NCBI GenBank assembly: GCA_945957225.1
Contig: CAMFKK010000105.1
Location: 1-7,519, forward strand
DNA from: an uncultured Sphingobacteriia bacterium
GTDB lineage: Bacteria; Bacteroidota; Bacteroidia; Chitinophagales; Chitinophagaceae
Reading direction: 5' to 3'
Length of the DNA stretch: 7,519 nucleotides
Positions 1 to 7,079 of this stretch are shown here, piece after piece; the first letter of the stretch is position 1, and the number at the start of each line of letters is the position of its first letter. The notes beneath the pieces were generated by a model. It was not told the DNA's origin and did not search any database. It was given only the letters and a program-made list of their open reading frames with translations. The translations under genes and the position numbers were made by a program.

Positions 1-108
1 CAGGTTGTAAACATTTGAACAAAAATATTACCAAATTTAAATGAAAATATGCAAATCTTGGTTGTGTCGGGTCTTCAAGACTAAAGGTTAGTTGTTTTTC
101 GGATTTCT

Positions 109-158
109 AAAAAAGGCCCTTTTTTATACTACATCAAGTATAAAAAGGGGGCGTTTTT
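109..158. terminator. Intrinsic terminator-like hairpin, possibly bidirectional
   Basis: Two 22-nt arms (109-130 and 137-158) form an inverted repeat around the 6-nt loop ACATCA. The ten pairs next to the loop are perfect (TTTTTATACT against AGTATAAAAA). One G-U wobble, three G-C pairs and two mismatches follow, and the stem ends in an A-run paired with a T-run. The 3' T-run gives terminator character on the + strand and the 5' A-run does the same on the - strand. It probably ends transcription of a gene to the left of the window and insulates the operon that follows. Confidence 0.55.
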
Positions 159-262
159 AAAAGGTTGAAAAAGTAAGTACAGGTCTGCAAAATTTTTATG
201 GAAAAGGGCAAATGGGGTCAATTTCATACCCTAGGCAACTGATTCAATGTTCAATGACTCTT

Positions 263-342
263 ATTAAAAAGCTTTTTTGAGTAGCTAGCAGATTAATTAT
301 CAATGAAAAAACGCTATTTAGTCATTAAAAAGCTATTTTTGA
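263..342 (+). repeat. Imperfect direct repeats upstream of the operon
   Basis: ATTAAAAAGCTTTTTTGA (263-280) recurs as ATTAAAAAGCTATTTTTGA (324-342), differing by one inserted A. A partial third copy, AAAAAACGCTATTTA (306-320), places its GCTATTT exactly 19 bases before the GCTATTT of the last copy. The last copy contains the candidate -7 element. The copies could be binding sites for a regulator, but chance similarity in A/T-rich DNA is possible. Confidence 0.4.
334..341 (+). promoter_or_regulatory. Candidate Bacteroidota -7 promoter element
   Basis: TATTTTTG matches the TAnnTTTG -7 consensus known for the primary sigma factor of Bacteroidota. It sits 33 bases before the ATG at 374, which would leave a short leader. 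I see no TTG at the usual -33 distance, so the match is only half of a promoter. Position, orientation and the lack of a better match nearby favour it as the operon promoter. Confidence 0.35.
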
Positions 343-373
343 CCACTATTATTGGATATAATAATAATATGTG

Positions 374-1828
374 ATGAATTCTTCCCGTCCCCCGGGGTTG
401 GAGCGTCAAAAGCAATCAATGAAAGTTACCAAGTCCTATATCAGATACCAACAAAGCAAGTTTTTGTCCGATGCCCTTAGCATTGGACTTATTGTTTTGG
501 TAGGTATTCCGTTTATGGGCTTAGAAGATCAAACGCCCAATCAGTATTTCTTTCCCTTATTTCTGTCATTATCATTGGCTGCATGGTTTATTGCTAGTTT
601 TTTTTCAAGGCTATACGCCGATAGAAGAACCAATAAGTTTGCAGAAGAGATTATTTCTACCATTTATAATGCCGTGTTGTTTGCCATATTATTGGCGGCA
701 TTTCTGTATTTTTTTATGAAGCAAGTGGTCTTTAATAACTTGTTTTTTCTTTCTTATACCAGTGCCATTTTTTTAGTAACGGTGGTTTTCAAATACGTGA
801 TTCGTAAGTATACCCACCGCCTTGTATATGCCGGAAAATTTTCTGAAAATTTCTTATTAGTGGGAGCCACACCAGCAGGAGTAGATTTTCTAGATACAGT
901 GCATAAATATGGTTATTATGGATACCACTGTGGAGGTGTTTTGCATCATAGTCCTGTTCAATTAAATGGGAGCAAGTATTTTGGGGCCGTTGAAGCTTTG
1001 GATCAAGTGTTAAGCGAAAACGATTTTGATGAAGTGGTGATAGCCTTGCCCAATAGTCAACCGGAAGCAGTGAAAAAAGCGGTGCAGGTTTGTGATCAAT
1101 ATGCCATTCCCGTGAAAATTATTCCAGATATAGACCAATATGCTACCACCAATATTCAGGTAAATAATTTGGGTTTGATTCCTGTATTGAATTTCAAATC
1201 ACTACCACTTGACAAATGGGAGAACAGAACTTTAAAAAGAAGTTTTGATATTGCTTTTTCTTTGTGTTTCTTTTTATTGATTGGTAGTTGGTTGATGCCC
1301 ATCTTGATGGTTTTAATCAAGCTAAGTTCCAAAGGTCCTGTCATGTTCAAGCAGGTTAGATGGGGGCTCAATAATGAAAAAATTACCTGTTATAAGTTCC
1401 GAACCATGGTAGTGCAGAGCAGGGATGTAGATGAGCAAGGCAGCTACCAACAAGCTACCAAAAATGACCCTAGGATTACGGATTTAGGATTGTTTTTAAG
1501 AAAGACCAGTTTGGATGAATTACCCCAGTTTTACAATGTTTTGAGAGGAGATATGAGTGTAGTAGGGCCAAGACCGCATCCCATTCCTCTCAATATGGCT
1601 TCAATAGATACGGTTGACAATTATATGCTCAGACATATGGTGAAACCAGGTATTACCGGATGGGCACAAGTGAATGGCTGTAGGGGAGAGACCAAGAGCA
1701 TTTCATCAATGCAAAAAAGGGTCAATTATGACCTTTATTATATACATCGTTGGTCATTTTGGTTTGACTGCCAAGTTGTATTACAAACCATCATCAATAT
1801 TTTCCGTGGCGACCAAAATGCCTATTAA
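374..1828 (+). CDS. Undecaprenyl-phosphate sugar phosphotransferase (WcaJ-like, polyprenyl phosphoglycosyl transferase)
   Basis: This inner-membrane enzyme transfers a hexose-1-phosphate, probably glucose-1-phosphate, from a UDP-sugar to undecaprenyl phosphate, the first step of repeat-unit assembly. Numbered from ATG 374 (484 aa), there are four N-terminal membrane segments (about 31-50, 59-78, 94-115, 121-142). A Rossmann-like CoA_binding_3 domain follows (about 157-284, with LLVGATPAG near its start). A membrane helix (about 292-316) then leads into the bacterial sugar transferase domain. That domain has KFRTM (341-345), the catalytic Asp-Glu pair in LDELPQ (D381, E382) and GPRP (PRP at 399-401), all intact. 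The start is uncertain: GTG 371 and ATG 374 are adjacent, and ATG 419 would give a 469-aa protein with a short N-terminus like most relatives, but its GGAG (400-403) is 15 nt away. It is the first gene of the operon. The sugar specificity cannot be read from sequence. Confidence 0.93.
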   Translation: MNSSRPPGLERQKQSMKVTKSYIRYQQSKFLSDALSIGLIVLVGIPFMGLEDQTPNQYFFPLFLSLSLAAWFIASFFSRLYADRRTNKFAEEIISTIYNAVLFAILLAAFLYFFMKQVVFNNLFFLSYTSAIFLVTVVFKYVIRKYTHRLVYAGKFSENFLLVGATPAGVDFLDTVHKYGYYGYHCGGVLHHSPVQLNGSKYFGAVEALDQVLSENDFDEVVIALPNSQPEAVKKAVQVCDQYAIPVKIIPDIDQYATTNIQVNNLGLIPVLNFKSLPLDKWENRTLKRSFDIAFSLCFFLLIGSWLMPILMVLIKLSSKGPVMFKQVRWGLNNEKITCYKFRTMVVQSRDVDEQGSYQQATKNDPRITDLGLFLRKTSLDELPQFYNVLRGDMSVVGPRPHPIPLNMASIDTVDNYMLRHMVKPGITGWAQVNGCRGETKSISSMQKRVNYDLYYIHRWSFWFDCQVVLQTIINIFRGDQNAY

Positions 1829-1839
1829 TTAGCCTATAT

Positions 1840-3483
1840 ATGAAATATTTTTTTAGTCTGATTTTGGCTTGCTTTTATTTGTGCACTAATCTGAATGCGC
1901 AAACTACCATGGTCAATACCCGCTCAGATGTCTATGATTTTTTGAGTAGGCAAGCACAAAAAGGGAATATTGTTTTTGACGATATTATTAGACCAGTATC
2001 AAGATTAAAGGTGACAGAGTTGTTAGATTCTTTAATGGTTCATCAAGACCAACTTTTTCCCATTGAACGCAAAGAACTAGCTTTTTTTCAAAAGGAATTT
2101 GGCACTAATTTAAAACCCAAAACTTGGTCTAATTCGGATACCCCAAAATTTCTTAAAAAAGACAGCAATGGCAGGTTGCGCATGCTCTCGGTTGAAAAAG
2201 AAAAATTCAAATTAAATATAGACCCTGAAGTAGAATTTGGCTTTCTGAGTTCTGACACACAATCGGTCAAAAAAATTTCAAGGGGTATTAATGCTTGGGC
2301 TACTTGGGGAAAGCATTGGGGTTTACAATTCTCTTATGCTGAAGCCACAGAATCAGGTTCTGGATTGAATCCAGACAAGGTTTTTACCCCACAACCAGGT
2401 ATTATTTTAAATACACCAATTACTGGTAAGTCTTTTAACTATAATCAAACCAAAGCTAGTTTGTACTATTCTTGGAAAAAAGGCGTGATCAGTATTGGCC
2501 AAGACAATTTGCTATGGGGCTATGGAGAAAATGGCAGACCCGTTCTATCTGATAAAGCGCCTGTTTTTCCTTATGTGAGATTGAGTTTAGATATCCTTAA
2601 ATGGTTGCGTTTTGATTATGCACACGCATTCCTGGCTTCTAATGTAATTGATAGTAATCAAACTTATTTTACAGGCAATACCGTTTTTGGAGGAGAGCAT
2701 ATCATCTATAGGCCCAAGTTTATGGCAACCAATACCCTGATTTTTAAACCAGTAAAAGGTCTTGACTTGGCATTTGGGGAATCGGTGATTTATAGTGAAA
2801 ATCTGCAGTTTGGTTATTTAATGCCTTTTTTCTATTTGAAAGGCTATGATCAATACAGCAATGGAAATAGGGCGCAAGCCGGAGCCAATAGCCAATTATT
2901 TGTACAAGTCTCCAGCAGAAATCAAATTAAAAATACCCATATATATGCTAGCTTATTTGTAGATGAGATTAGTTTGTCCAATATTTCTAATCCTCAAAAA
3001 AGTAGAAACCAATTGAGTTATCAATTAGGGGCTTCTATTACGGATTTGTTGATACCCTATCTGACCCTACAAGCAGAATATACCAGAATCAACCCATTTG
3101 TGTATGCCAACTTAAATCCTGCTCAAACCTATACTAGTAATTATCAAGTAATGGGAGACTGGATGGGGAATAATGCAGATAGATGGCTGCTTGCTGCCAA
3201 GTATAGTCCAATCCCAAGATTGCGTTTAATGGCTAGGTACCAGTTTATCAGAAAAGGGGCAGCTGGCACACCAGAACAGCAATATGATATCAACAATCCT
3301 CAGCCGCCGTTCTTGTTTGGATTGCAAAGAAAAGAGGCGGAGTTTTTGTTCCGAGCCAATTATGAATTGATTAATAATTTGTATTTGATGGGCAGTTTTG
3401 GGGTCACTAGTAGACAATTGGCACCCAATTTTGCTAGCAAGAATTTTCAATCCATATCGGCAGGTATGGCAATCACGTTATAA
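1840..3483 (+). CDS. Capsule assembly Wzi family outer-membrane protein
   Basis: The 547-aa protein has a clear type I signal peptide (about residues 1-20, hydrophobic core then LNA before Gln21). The body is rich in alternating hydrophobic and aromatic strands, as expected of a beta-barrel. Segments typical of the Wzi-like family (Caps_assemb_Wzi) are GQDNLLWGYGENG (220-232) and GGEHIIYRPKF (284-294), followed by a strand pair around FGESVIYSENLQFGYLMP. In E. coli, Wzi is an outer-membrane barrel that helps attach and organise capsule at the surface. Assignment here rests on recalled family patterns and on context: it starts 11 nt after the priming transferase and is followed by the export gene. 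No Shine-Dalgarno sequence precedes it. The role in attachment, as opposed to another surface polysaccharide function, is inferred. Confidence 0.82.
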   Translation: MKYFFSLILACFYLCTNLNAQTTMVNTRSDVYDFLSRQAQKGNIVFDDIIRPVSRLKVTELLDSLMVHQDQLFPIERKELAFFQKEFGTNLKPKTWSNSDTPKFLKKDSNGRLRMLSVEKEKFKLNIDPEVEFGFLSSDTQSVKKISRGINAWATWGKHWGLQFSYAEATESGSGLNPDKVFTPQPGIILNTPITGKSFNYNQTKASLYYSWKKGVISIGQDNLLWGYGENGRPVLSDKAPVFPYVRLSLDILKWLRFDYAHAFLASNVIDSNQTYFTGNTVFGGEHIIYRPKFMATNTLIFKPVKGLDLAFGESVIYSENLQFGYLMPFFYLKGYDQYSNGNRAQAGANSQLFVQVSSRNQIKNTHIYASLFVDEISLSNISNPQKSRNQLSYQLGASITDLLIPYLTLQAEYTRINPFVYANLNPAQTYTSNYQVMGDWMGNNADRWLLAAKYSPIPRLRLMARYQFIRKGAAGTPEQQYDINNPQPPFLFGLQRKEAEFLFRANYELINNLYLMGSFGVTSRQLAPNFASKNFQSISAGMAITL

Positions 3484-3511
3484 ATACGATATTTACACTT
3501 TAAACTGATTC

Positions 3512-5827
3512 ATGGGAAAAATTGCTACAATTAGCTGGAAATCATTCTTAATAGTTCTTTTTATAGGTTTGGCTCATTTGGCCATAGCCCAAATGCCTAG
3601 TAACCTCAAAAATGTGAAAGTGAATCAGTTGAGTGATCAACAGATTGTTCAAATTTGGCAGCAATTTCAAAAATCAGGGGTTTCTGAATTAGAAGCCATG
3701 GAGATTCTTAAGCAAAAAGGGATGAGTGATGCGGAAGCTACTAATCTTAGGTTAAGAGTGGCTCAAATGCAAACGGTTAATAAGGGAACCAACTTTAGTA
3801 AACCATTGGGAAGAGATTCTTTAACTAACACTAGAGACAGCATTGCCATTAATACGCCCTTATTAAAAAAAGCAACTAGGTATTTTGGGTTCGACTTTTT
3901 CAATAATCCTTTGCTCAGTTTTGAACCCAATCTACTTTTGGCTACTCCAAAAAACTATGTTTTAGGCACTAACGATGAATTGTCTATTATCCTTACTGGA
4001 TTAAATGAAGTCACTAACAGTGGAAAAGTATCCACTGAAGGAAGTATTCAAATTCCTTATGCCGGTTTGGTGCAAGTAAATGGGCTAACTATTGAAGAAG
4101 CCACTGCAAGAATCAAGTCTAAATTGCAAAAAATCTACCCTGGTTTGAGCTCTGGTAGAACTCAGTTAACAGTCAATTTGAGTAATATCCGAAGCATTAA
4201 AGTAACAGTAATTGGAGAAGCTGCACAACCAGGAACATTTCAGGTATCGTCTTTGGCCAGTATCTATAATGCATTATACTTATCAGGTGGTCCAAATGAA
4301 AACGGATCATTAAGGCAAATTGAATTGATCAGAAATAATAAATTGGTTCAGACAATTGACTTTTACCAATTCCTATTAAGGGGCATCATAAACAATAATG
4401 TACGCTTAGAAGATCAAGACGTCATCAGATTCCCAGTCTACAGCAAGCGCGCTTTTATTGGCGGAGAAGTAAAAAGGCCTTCTTATTATGAATTAAAATC
4501 GGACGAAAACCTGTCAAGTCTGCTCAATTTTGCAGGTGGATTTACAGATACGGCTTACCAAGAGATGATGAAGGTCTATCAGGTAACCAGTAAGGGCCGG
4601 ATGATCAGAGATATTAAAAAAGAAGTATTCAATAGCTATACCTTATTTAACGCAGACTCTGTGGTGATAGATGTGATTATGCCAGAAATTAGAAATGCTG
4701 TAACGATTTCTGGGGCTGTGTTTCATCCTGGTCAATTTGAATTAAATGAGGGGCTTAGTTTGAGTCAATTGGTGCGCAAGGCCGATGGGTTAAGAGAAGA
4801 AGCGCTCACCGGCAGAGGTTATATTAAAAGAAAGAAAACAGGTAGAGAGCGTATGATGCTGTCTTTTGACATGGATCAAATCATGTCTGGAAAGCAGGCA
4901 GATATTCCTTTAATTAGAGAAGATTCCGTGATAGTGTTGTCTGCTGACGAACTGCGCAATAAGCTACAATTAACCATTGGTGGAGAAGTTAGAATGTCGG
5001 GTGATTTTGAATACCGTAAGGGGATTCGCTTGGCAGATCTGATTATCATGGCAGGTGGTTTTACCAATCAAGCAGCTACCCACAGGGTAGAAATTTCTAG
5101 GTTAGATAAAAATACGGCAGATACCTTGGCCAATAATTTGATGAGTTTGATGACAGTAGAAATAGATTCAGCCCTTCAAAATGCTAATAGTCAATTATTA
5201 TTAGAACCATTGGATTATGTGCATATTCCAAGATTGGTGAATTACAGAAACCTGGGCTATGTAAATATTAGAGGTGAGATTTTGTTTCCTGGTGATTATG
5301 TTTTGAGCCGAAGAGATGAAACCGCACCCGAAATGATCAAACGTGCCGGAGGTGGAACCCCAATTGCAGCATTGCAAAATGCACAACTATATAGAAACGG
5401 GGTAAGAGTAGAAATGAACTTATTATCTGACCAAGCCAATAAAACCAATATTGAATGGTTGCTCTTGCCGGGTGATAGCATTTTTATACCCCGTCAAGGA
5501 ACTTTTGTAGAAGTGAAAGGGTTCGTGAATACGCCTCAATTGTTGCGCTTTAACAGCACCAGATTTAAGTACTATATTTCTGCCGCTGGTGGGGTGAATG
5601 ATAAGGGGTCTTTGAGAAGGTCCTATATTCAATATCCCAATGGCATTAATAGACCAGTGCGTAAGTTCTTGTTCTTTAGAAATTATCCTCCTGTTAAAGA
5701 AGGAAGTAGGATTATTGTGCCAGAAAAGTCTGACAGCGATAGGAGCAAATTGTCCATTGCAGAAGTAGCAACCATAACCACATCCTTGACAGCTATATTG
5801 GGTTTAATTATTGCCCTGAAAAACTAA
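3512..5827 (+). CDS. Polysaccharide export protein with multiple SLBB domains (Wza-like)
   Basis: This 771-aa protein is predicted to form the conduit that carries polymer through the periplasm and outer membrane. A signal peptide (about 1-26, ending AIA before Gln27) has no lipobox Cys, so it is not a Wza-type lipoprotein. A helical segment (about 38-85) holds two G-x-S-x-x-E-A repeats (56-62 and 70-76). The Poly_export domain follows (about 145-225, beginning YVLGTNDEL). About six SLBB-like modules begin near residues 231, 314, 397, 487, 584 and 666, each showing a G-E/x-V...P-G pattern and most ending in AGG or SGG. A hydrophobic helix near the C-terminus (about 752-769) could be the outer-membrane segment. 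E. coli Wza is about 379 aa with far fewer modules, so this is a long Bacteroidota-type version. It lies 28 nt after the wzi-like gene and 2 nt before the chain-length gene, consistent with co-translation. Confidence 0.92.
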   Translation: MGKIATISWKSFLIVLFIGLAHLAIAQMPSNLKNVKVNQLSDQQIVQIWQQFQKSGVSELEAMEILKQKGMSDAEATNLRLRVAQMQTVNKGTNFSKPLGRDSLTNTRDSIAINTPLLKKATRYFGFDFFNNPLLSFEPNLLLATPKNYVLGTNDELSIILTGLNEVTNSGKVSTEGSIQIPYAGLVQVNGLTIEEATARIKSKLQKIYPGLSSGRTQLTVNLSNIRSIKVTVIGEAAQPGTFQVSSLASIYNALYLSGGPNENGSLRQIELIRNNKLVQTIDFYQFLLRGIINNNVRLEDQDVIRFPVYSKRAFIGGEVKRPSYYELKSDENLSSLLNFAGGFTDTAYQEMMKVYQVTSKGRMIRDIKKEVFNSYTLFNADSVVIDVIMPEIRNAVTISGAVFHPGQFELNEGLSLSQLVRKADGLREEALTGRGYIKRKKTGRERMMLSFDMDQIMSGKQADIPLIREDSVIVLSADELRNKLQLTIGGEVRMSGDFEYRKGIRLADLIIMAGGFTNQAATHRVEISRLDKNTADTLANNLMSLMTVEIDSALQNANSQLLLEPLDYVHIPRLVNYRNLGYVNIRGEILFPGDYVLSRRDETAPEMIKRAGGGTPIAALQNAQLYRNGVRVEMNLLSDQANKTNIEWLLLPGDSIFIPRQGTFVEVKGFVNTPQLLRFNSTRFKYYISAAGGVNDKGSLRRSYIQYPNGINRPVRKFLFFRNYPPVKEGSRIIVPEKSDSDRSKLSIAEVATITTSLTAILGLIIALKN

Positions 5828-5829
5828 AT

Positions 5830-6897
5830 ATGAGAGAAAAGGAAAATTACATAAAAGAAGACCCAGCATTTAGCTTGAGGGGAATGCTGGCTGGTTGGTG
5901 GTCTTCATTGGGTTTTTTATTAAAACATTGGAAGCAACTATTGGTAGCAGCCATCGCCGGAGGCTTATTGGGCTTAGGGTATTTTTGGTTTGTCGAGCCT
6001 AGCTATACTGCCAGACTCACATTTGTGGTAGAGGAGGCCAAACAATCTGGAGGAGGAGTATTATCTGCTTTGGCAGGACAATTTGGAGTAGATATTGGAG
6101 GTATGTCAGGTACCAGTGGGGTTTTGGCTGGTGACAATGTGCAGGAACTATTAAAAAGCCGTTTCTTATTAAAAAAGGTCTTATTATCAAAAAGCCCTCT
6201 TGATAGTAGTCATTCTGTTGCAGAAGATTATGCCAATGCTTACGGATGGCAGGCCAAATGGTCTAAGAAATCAGGAATTGGACCCCAAAATGCCAGTTTT
6301 CCTATTGGAGCAAAGACTTTGAATAGGGTGCAGGATAGCTTATTGCAGGTAATCATGAAGGAAATGCTTGAAAAAGAGCTGATGGTTAGTAAACCAGACA
6401 AAAAATTGGGCTTTTTTGAACTAAATGTGACCAATAAGCAAGAGCTATTGAGCCAAGGGATTTGTCTACAACTGATCAAAGAAGCAACTGCCTTCTATAT
6501 AGATACCAAGACCAGGCGTTTAAAAATTAATGTAGAAAGATTGCAGCGTAAATCTGATAGTTTAGAATACCTACTCAACCGTAAAACGGTGACCACCCTT
6601 TCTGCTAACCGCGATTTATTGAACTTAAACCCCGCTTTTACCACCGCAGGGGCGGATGTAGAAATCAGTAATCGGGATAAGGTCATCCTTTCTACTATTT
6701 ATGCGGAAGTAGTTAAAAACCTAGAGATTAGTAAAACTGCCCTGATTCAAGAGACCCCAACCGTTCAATTGGTAGATCAGCCCGAATTACCCCTAAAAAA
6801 GAACAAAATGGATTGGTGGATGGCAATTGGGTTAGGGATGATACTAACGGTAGTTATTCTTGGATGTTATCTACTTGTTTCTACTAAAAAAGTATAG
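5830..6897 (+). CDS. Wzz-type polysaccharide co-polymerase (chain length determinant), no kinase domain
   Basis: The 355-aa protein has the polysaccharide co-polymerase layout: a cytoplasmic N-terminus, TM1 (about 36-55), a large periplasmic region with a coiled-coil stretch (about 225-260), and TM2 (about 330-350) preceded by the proline motif DQPELPLKKNK. The segment after TM1 starts PSYTARLTFVVEE, typical of the Wzz domain, then a glycine-rich stretch and GDNVQELLKSR. It would control chain length and couple polymerisation to the SLBB exporter. After TM2 only STKKV remains, so there is no Walker-type tyrosine kinase domain and no tyrosine-rich tail as in Wzc. Any kinase would have to be a separate protein outside the window. 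It starts 2 nt after the export gene stop and is apparently the last gene of the four-gene unit. Confidence 0.9.
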   Translation: MREKENYIKEDPAFSLRGMLAGWWSSLGFLLKHWKQLLVAAIAGGLLGLGYFWFVEPSYTARLTFVVEEAKQSGGGVLSALAGQFGVDIGGMSGTSGVLAGDNVQELLKSRFLLKKVLLSKSPLDSSHSVAEDYANAYGWQAKWSKKSGIGPQNASFPIGAKTLNRVQDSLLQVIMKEMLEKELMVSKPDKKLGFFELNVTNKQELLSQGICLQLIKEATAFYIDTKTRRLKINVERLQRKSDSLEYLLNRKTVTTLSANRDLLNLNPAFTTAGADVEISNRDKVILSTIYAEVVKNLEISKTALIQETPTVQLVDQPELPLKKNKMDWWMAIGLGMILTVVILGCYLLVSTKKV

Positions 6898-6945
6898 ATT
6901 AAATGGTGATAACCAACTGAAAACGCTTAATATTGCAAATCTTAA

Positions 6946-6975
6946 ATGATTCTAGCATCCTCCCCCAGGAATCAT
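6946..6975 (+). repeat. Inverted repeat with C-rich loop
   Basis: ATGATTC (6946-6952) and GAATCAT (6969-6975) are perfect reverse complements, giving a 7-bp stem around a 16-nt loop that contains CCTCCCCC (6959-6966). The loop is unusually C-rich for this A/T-rich window. It lies about 50 nt after the end of the chain-length gene. It could fold as RNA or be a protein-binding site, and function is unknown. Confidence 0.4.
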
Positions 6976-6983
6976 GTTCAAAA

Positions 6984-6998
6984 GCATATTAAATATGC
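6984..6998. repeat. Short palindrome GCATATT-A-AATATGC
   Basis: Two 7-bp arms flank a single central A, forming a perfect operator-like palindrome in the intergenic gap. The single-base centre makes it unsuitable as an RNA hairpin, so if functional it would more likely be a dimeric protein-binding site upstream of the dehydratase gene. It could also be chance in A/T-rich sequence. Confidence 0.35.
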
Positions 6999-7079
6999 AC
7001 CTAATGTTTCAGCAATTAAATCATTTGCTATTGTTGTGACTGAGGCTGGCGAAGCCATATCTTAACCAAAACAAAAATC

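Larger units (their letters stand above)
1..373. other. Non-coding leader region upstream of the polysaccharide operon
   Basis: No convincing gene lies here: all forward frames close early (stops at 8-10, 16-18 and 42-44), so at most the last few codons of a preceding gene could be present. The stretch holds a terminator-like hairpin at 109-158, a tandem duplication of the 7-mer TTCAATG at 243-256, related A/T-rich repeats at 263-342 and a candidate promoter at 334-341. A 16-codon ORF at 41-91 is too short to support. The most economical reading is the end of a preceding transcript followed by the promoter region of the four-gene operon. Confidence 0.6.
6898..7079. other. Non-coding gap between wzz-like gene and dehydratase gene
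   Basis: This 182-nt stretch breaks the tight packing of the preceding genes. It holds several inverted repeats: TGGT-GATA-ACCA (6904-6915), a 7-bp stem with a C-rich loop (6946-6975), a near-perfect palindrome (6984-6998) and a 4-bp GGCT/AGCC hairpin (7044-7056). None is followed by a clear T-run, so no standard terminator can be called. TATTGTTG (7029-7036) is one base off the TAnnTTTG -7 consensus, and would allow a separate promoter for the following gene. An in-frame stop (7041-7043) before ATG 7080 shows the next gene does not begin earlier in this gap. Confidence 0.5.

Noticed and set aside
41..91. 16-codon ORF beginning ATGAAAATATGC upstream of the terminator hairpin
   Set aside because: It could be imagined as an attenuator leader peptide, but it has no run of a regulatory amino acid and no ribosome-binding signal, and the hairpin after it has no visible alternative pairing partner.
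109..373. Invertible promoter of the kind that switches Bacteroides capsule loci
   Set aside because: The inverted repeat at 109-158 is a compact hairpin with a 6-nt loop. No pair of separated inverted repeats flanks the candidate promoter, and no recombinase gene is visible.
1156..1371. Antisense open frame of 71 codons inside the priming transferase gene
   Set aside because: It lies wholly within a well-supported gene, has no recognisable domain and is a shadow of the sense reading frame. The same holds for the other reverse-strand frames within 2088-2270, 3226-3450, 4876-5632 and 6240-6686.
7044..7056. GGCT-GGCGA-AGCC hairpin as a terminator for the chain-length gene
   Set aside because: The stem is only 4 bp and no T-run follows, so it does not meet the pattern of an intrinsic terminator.
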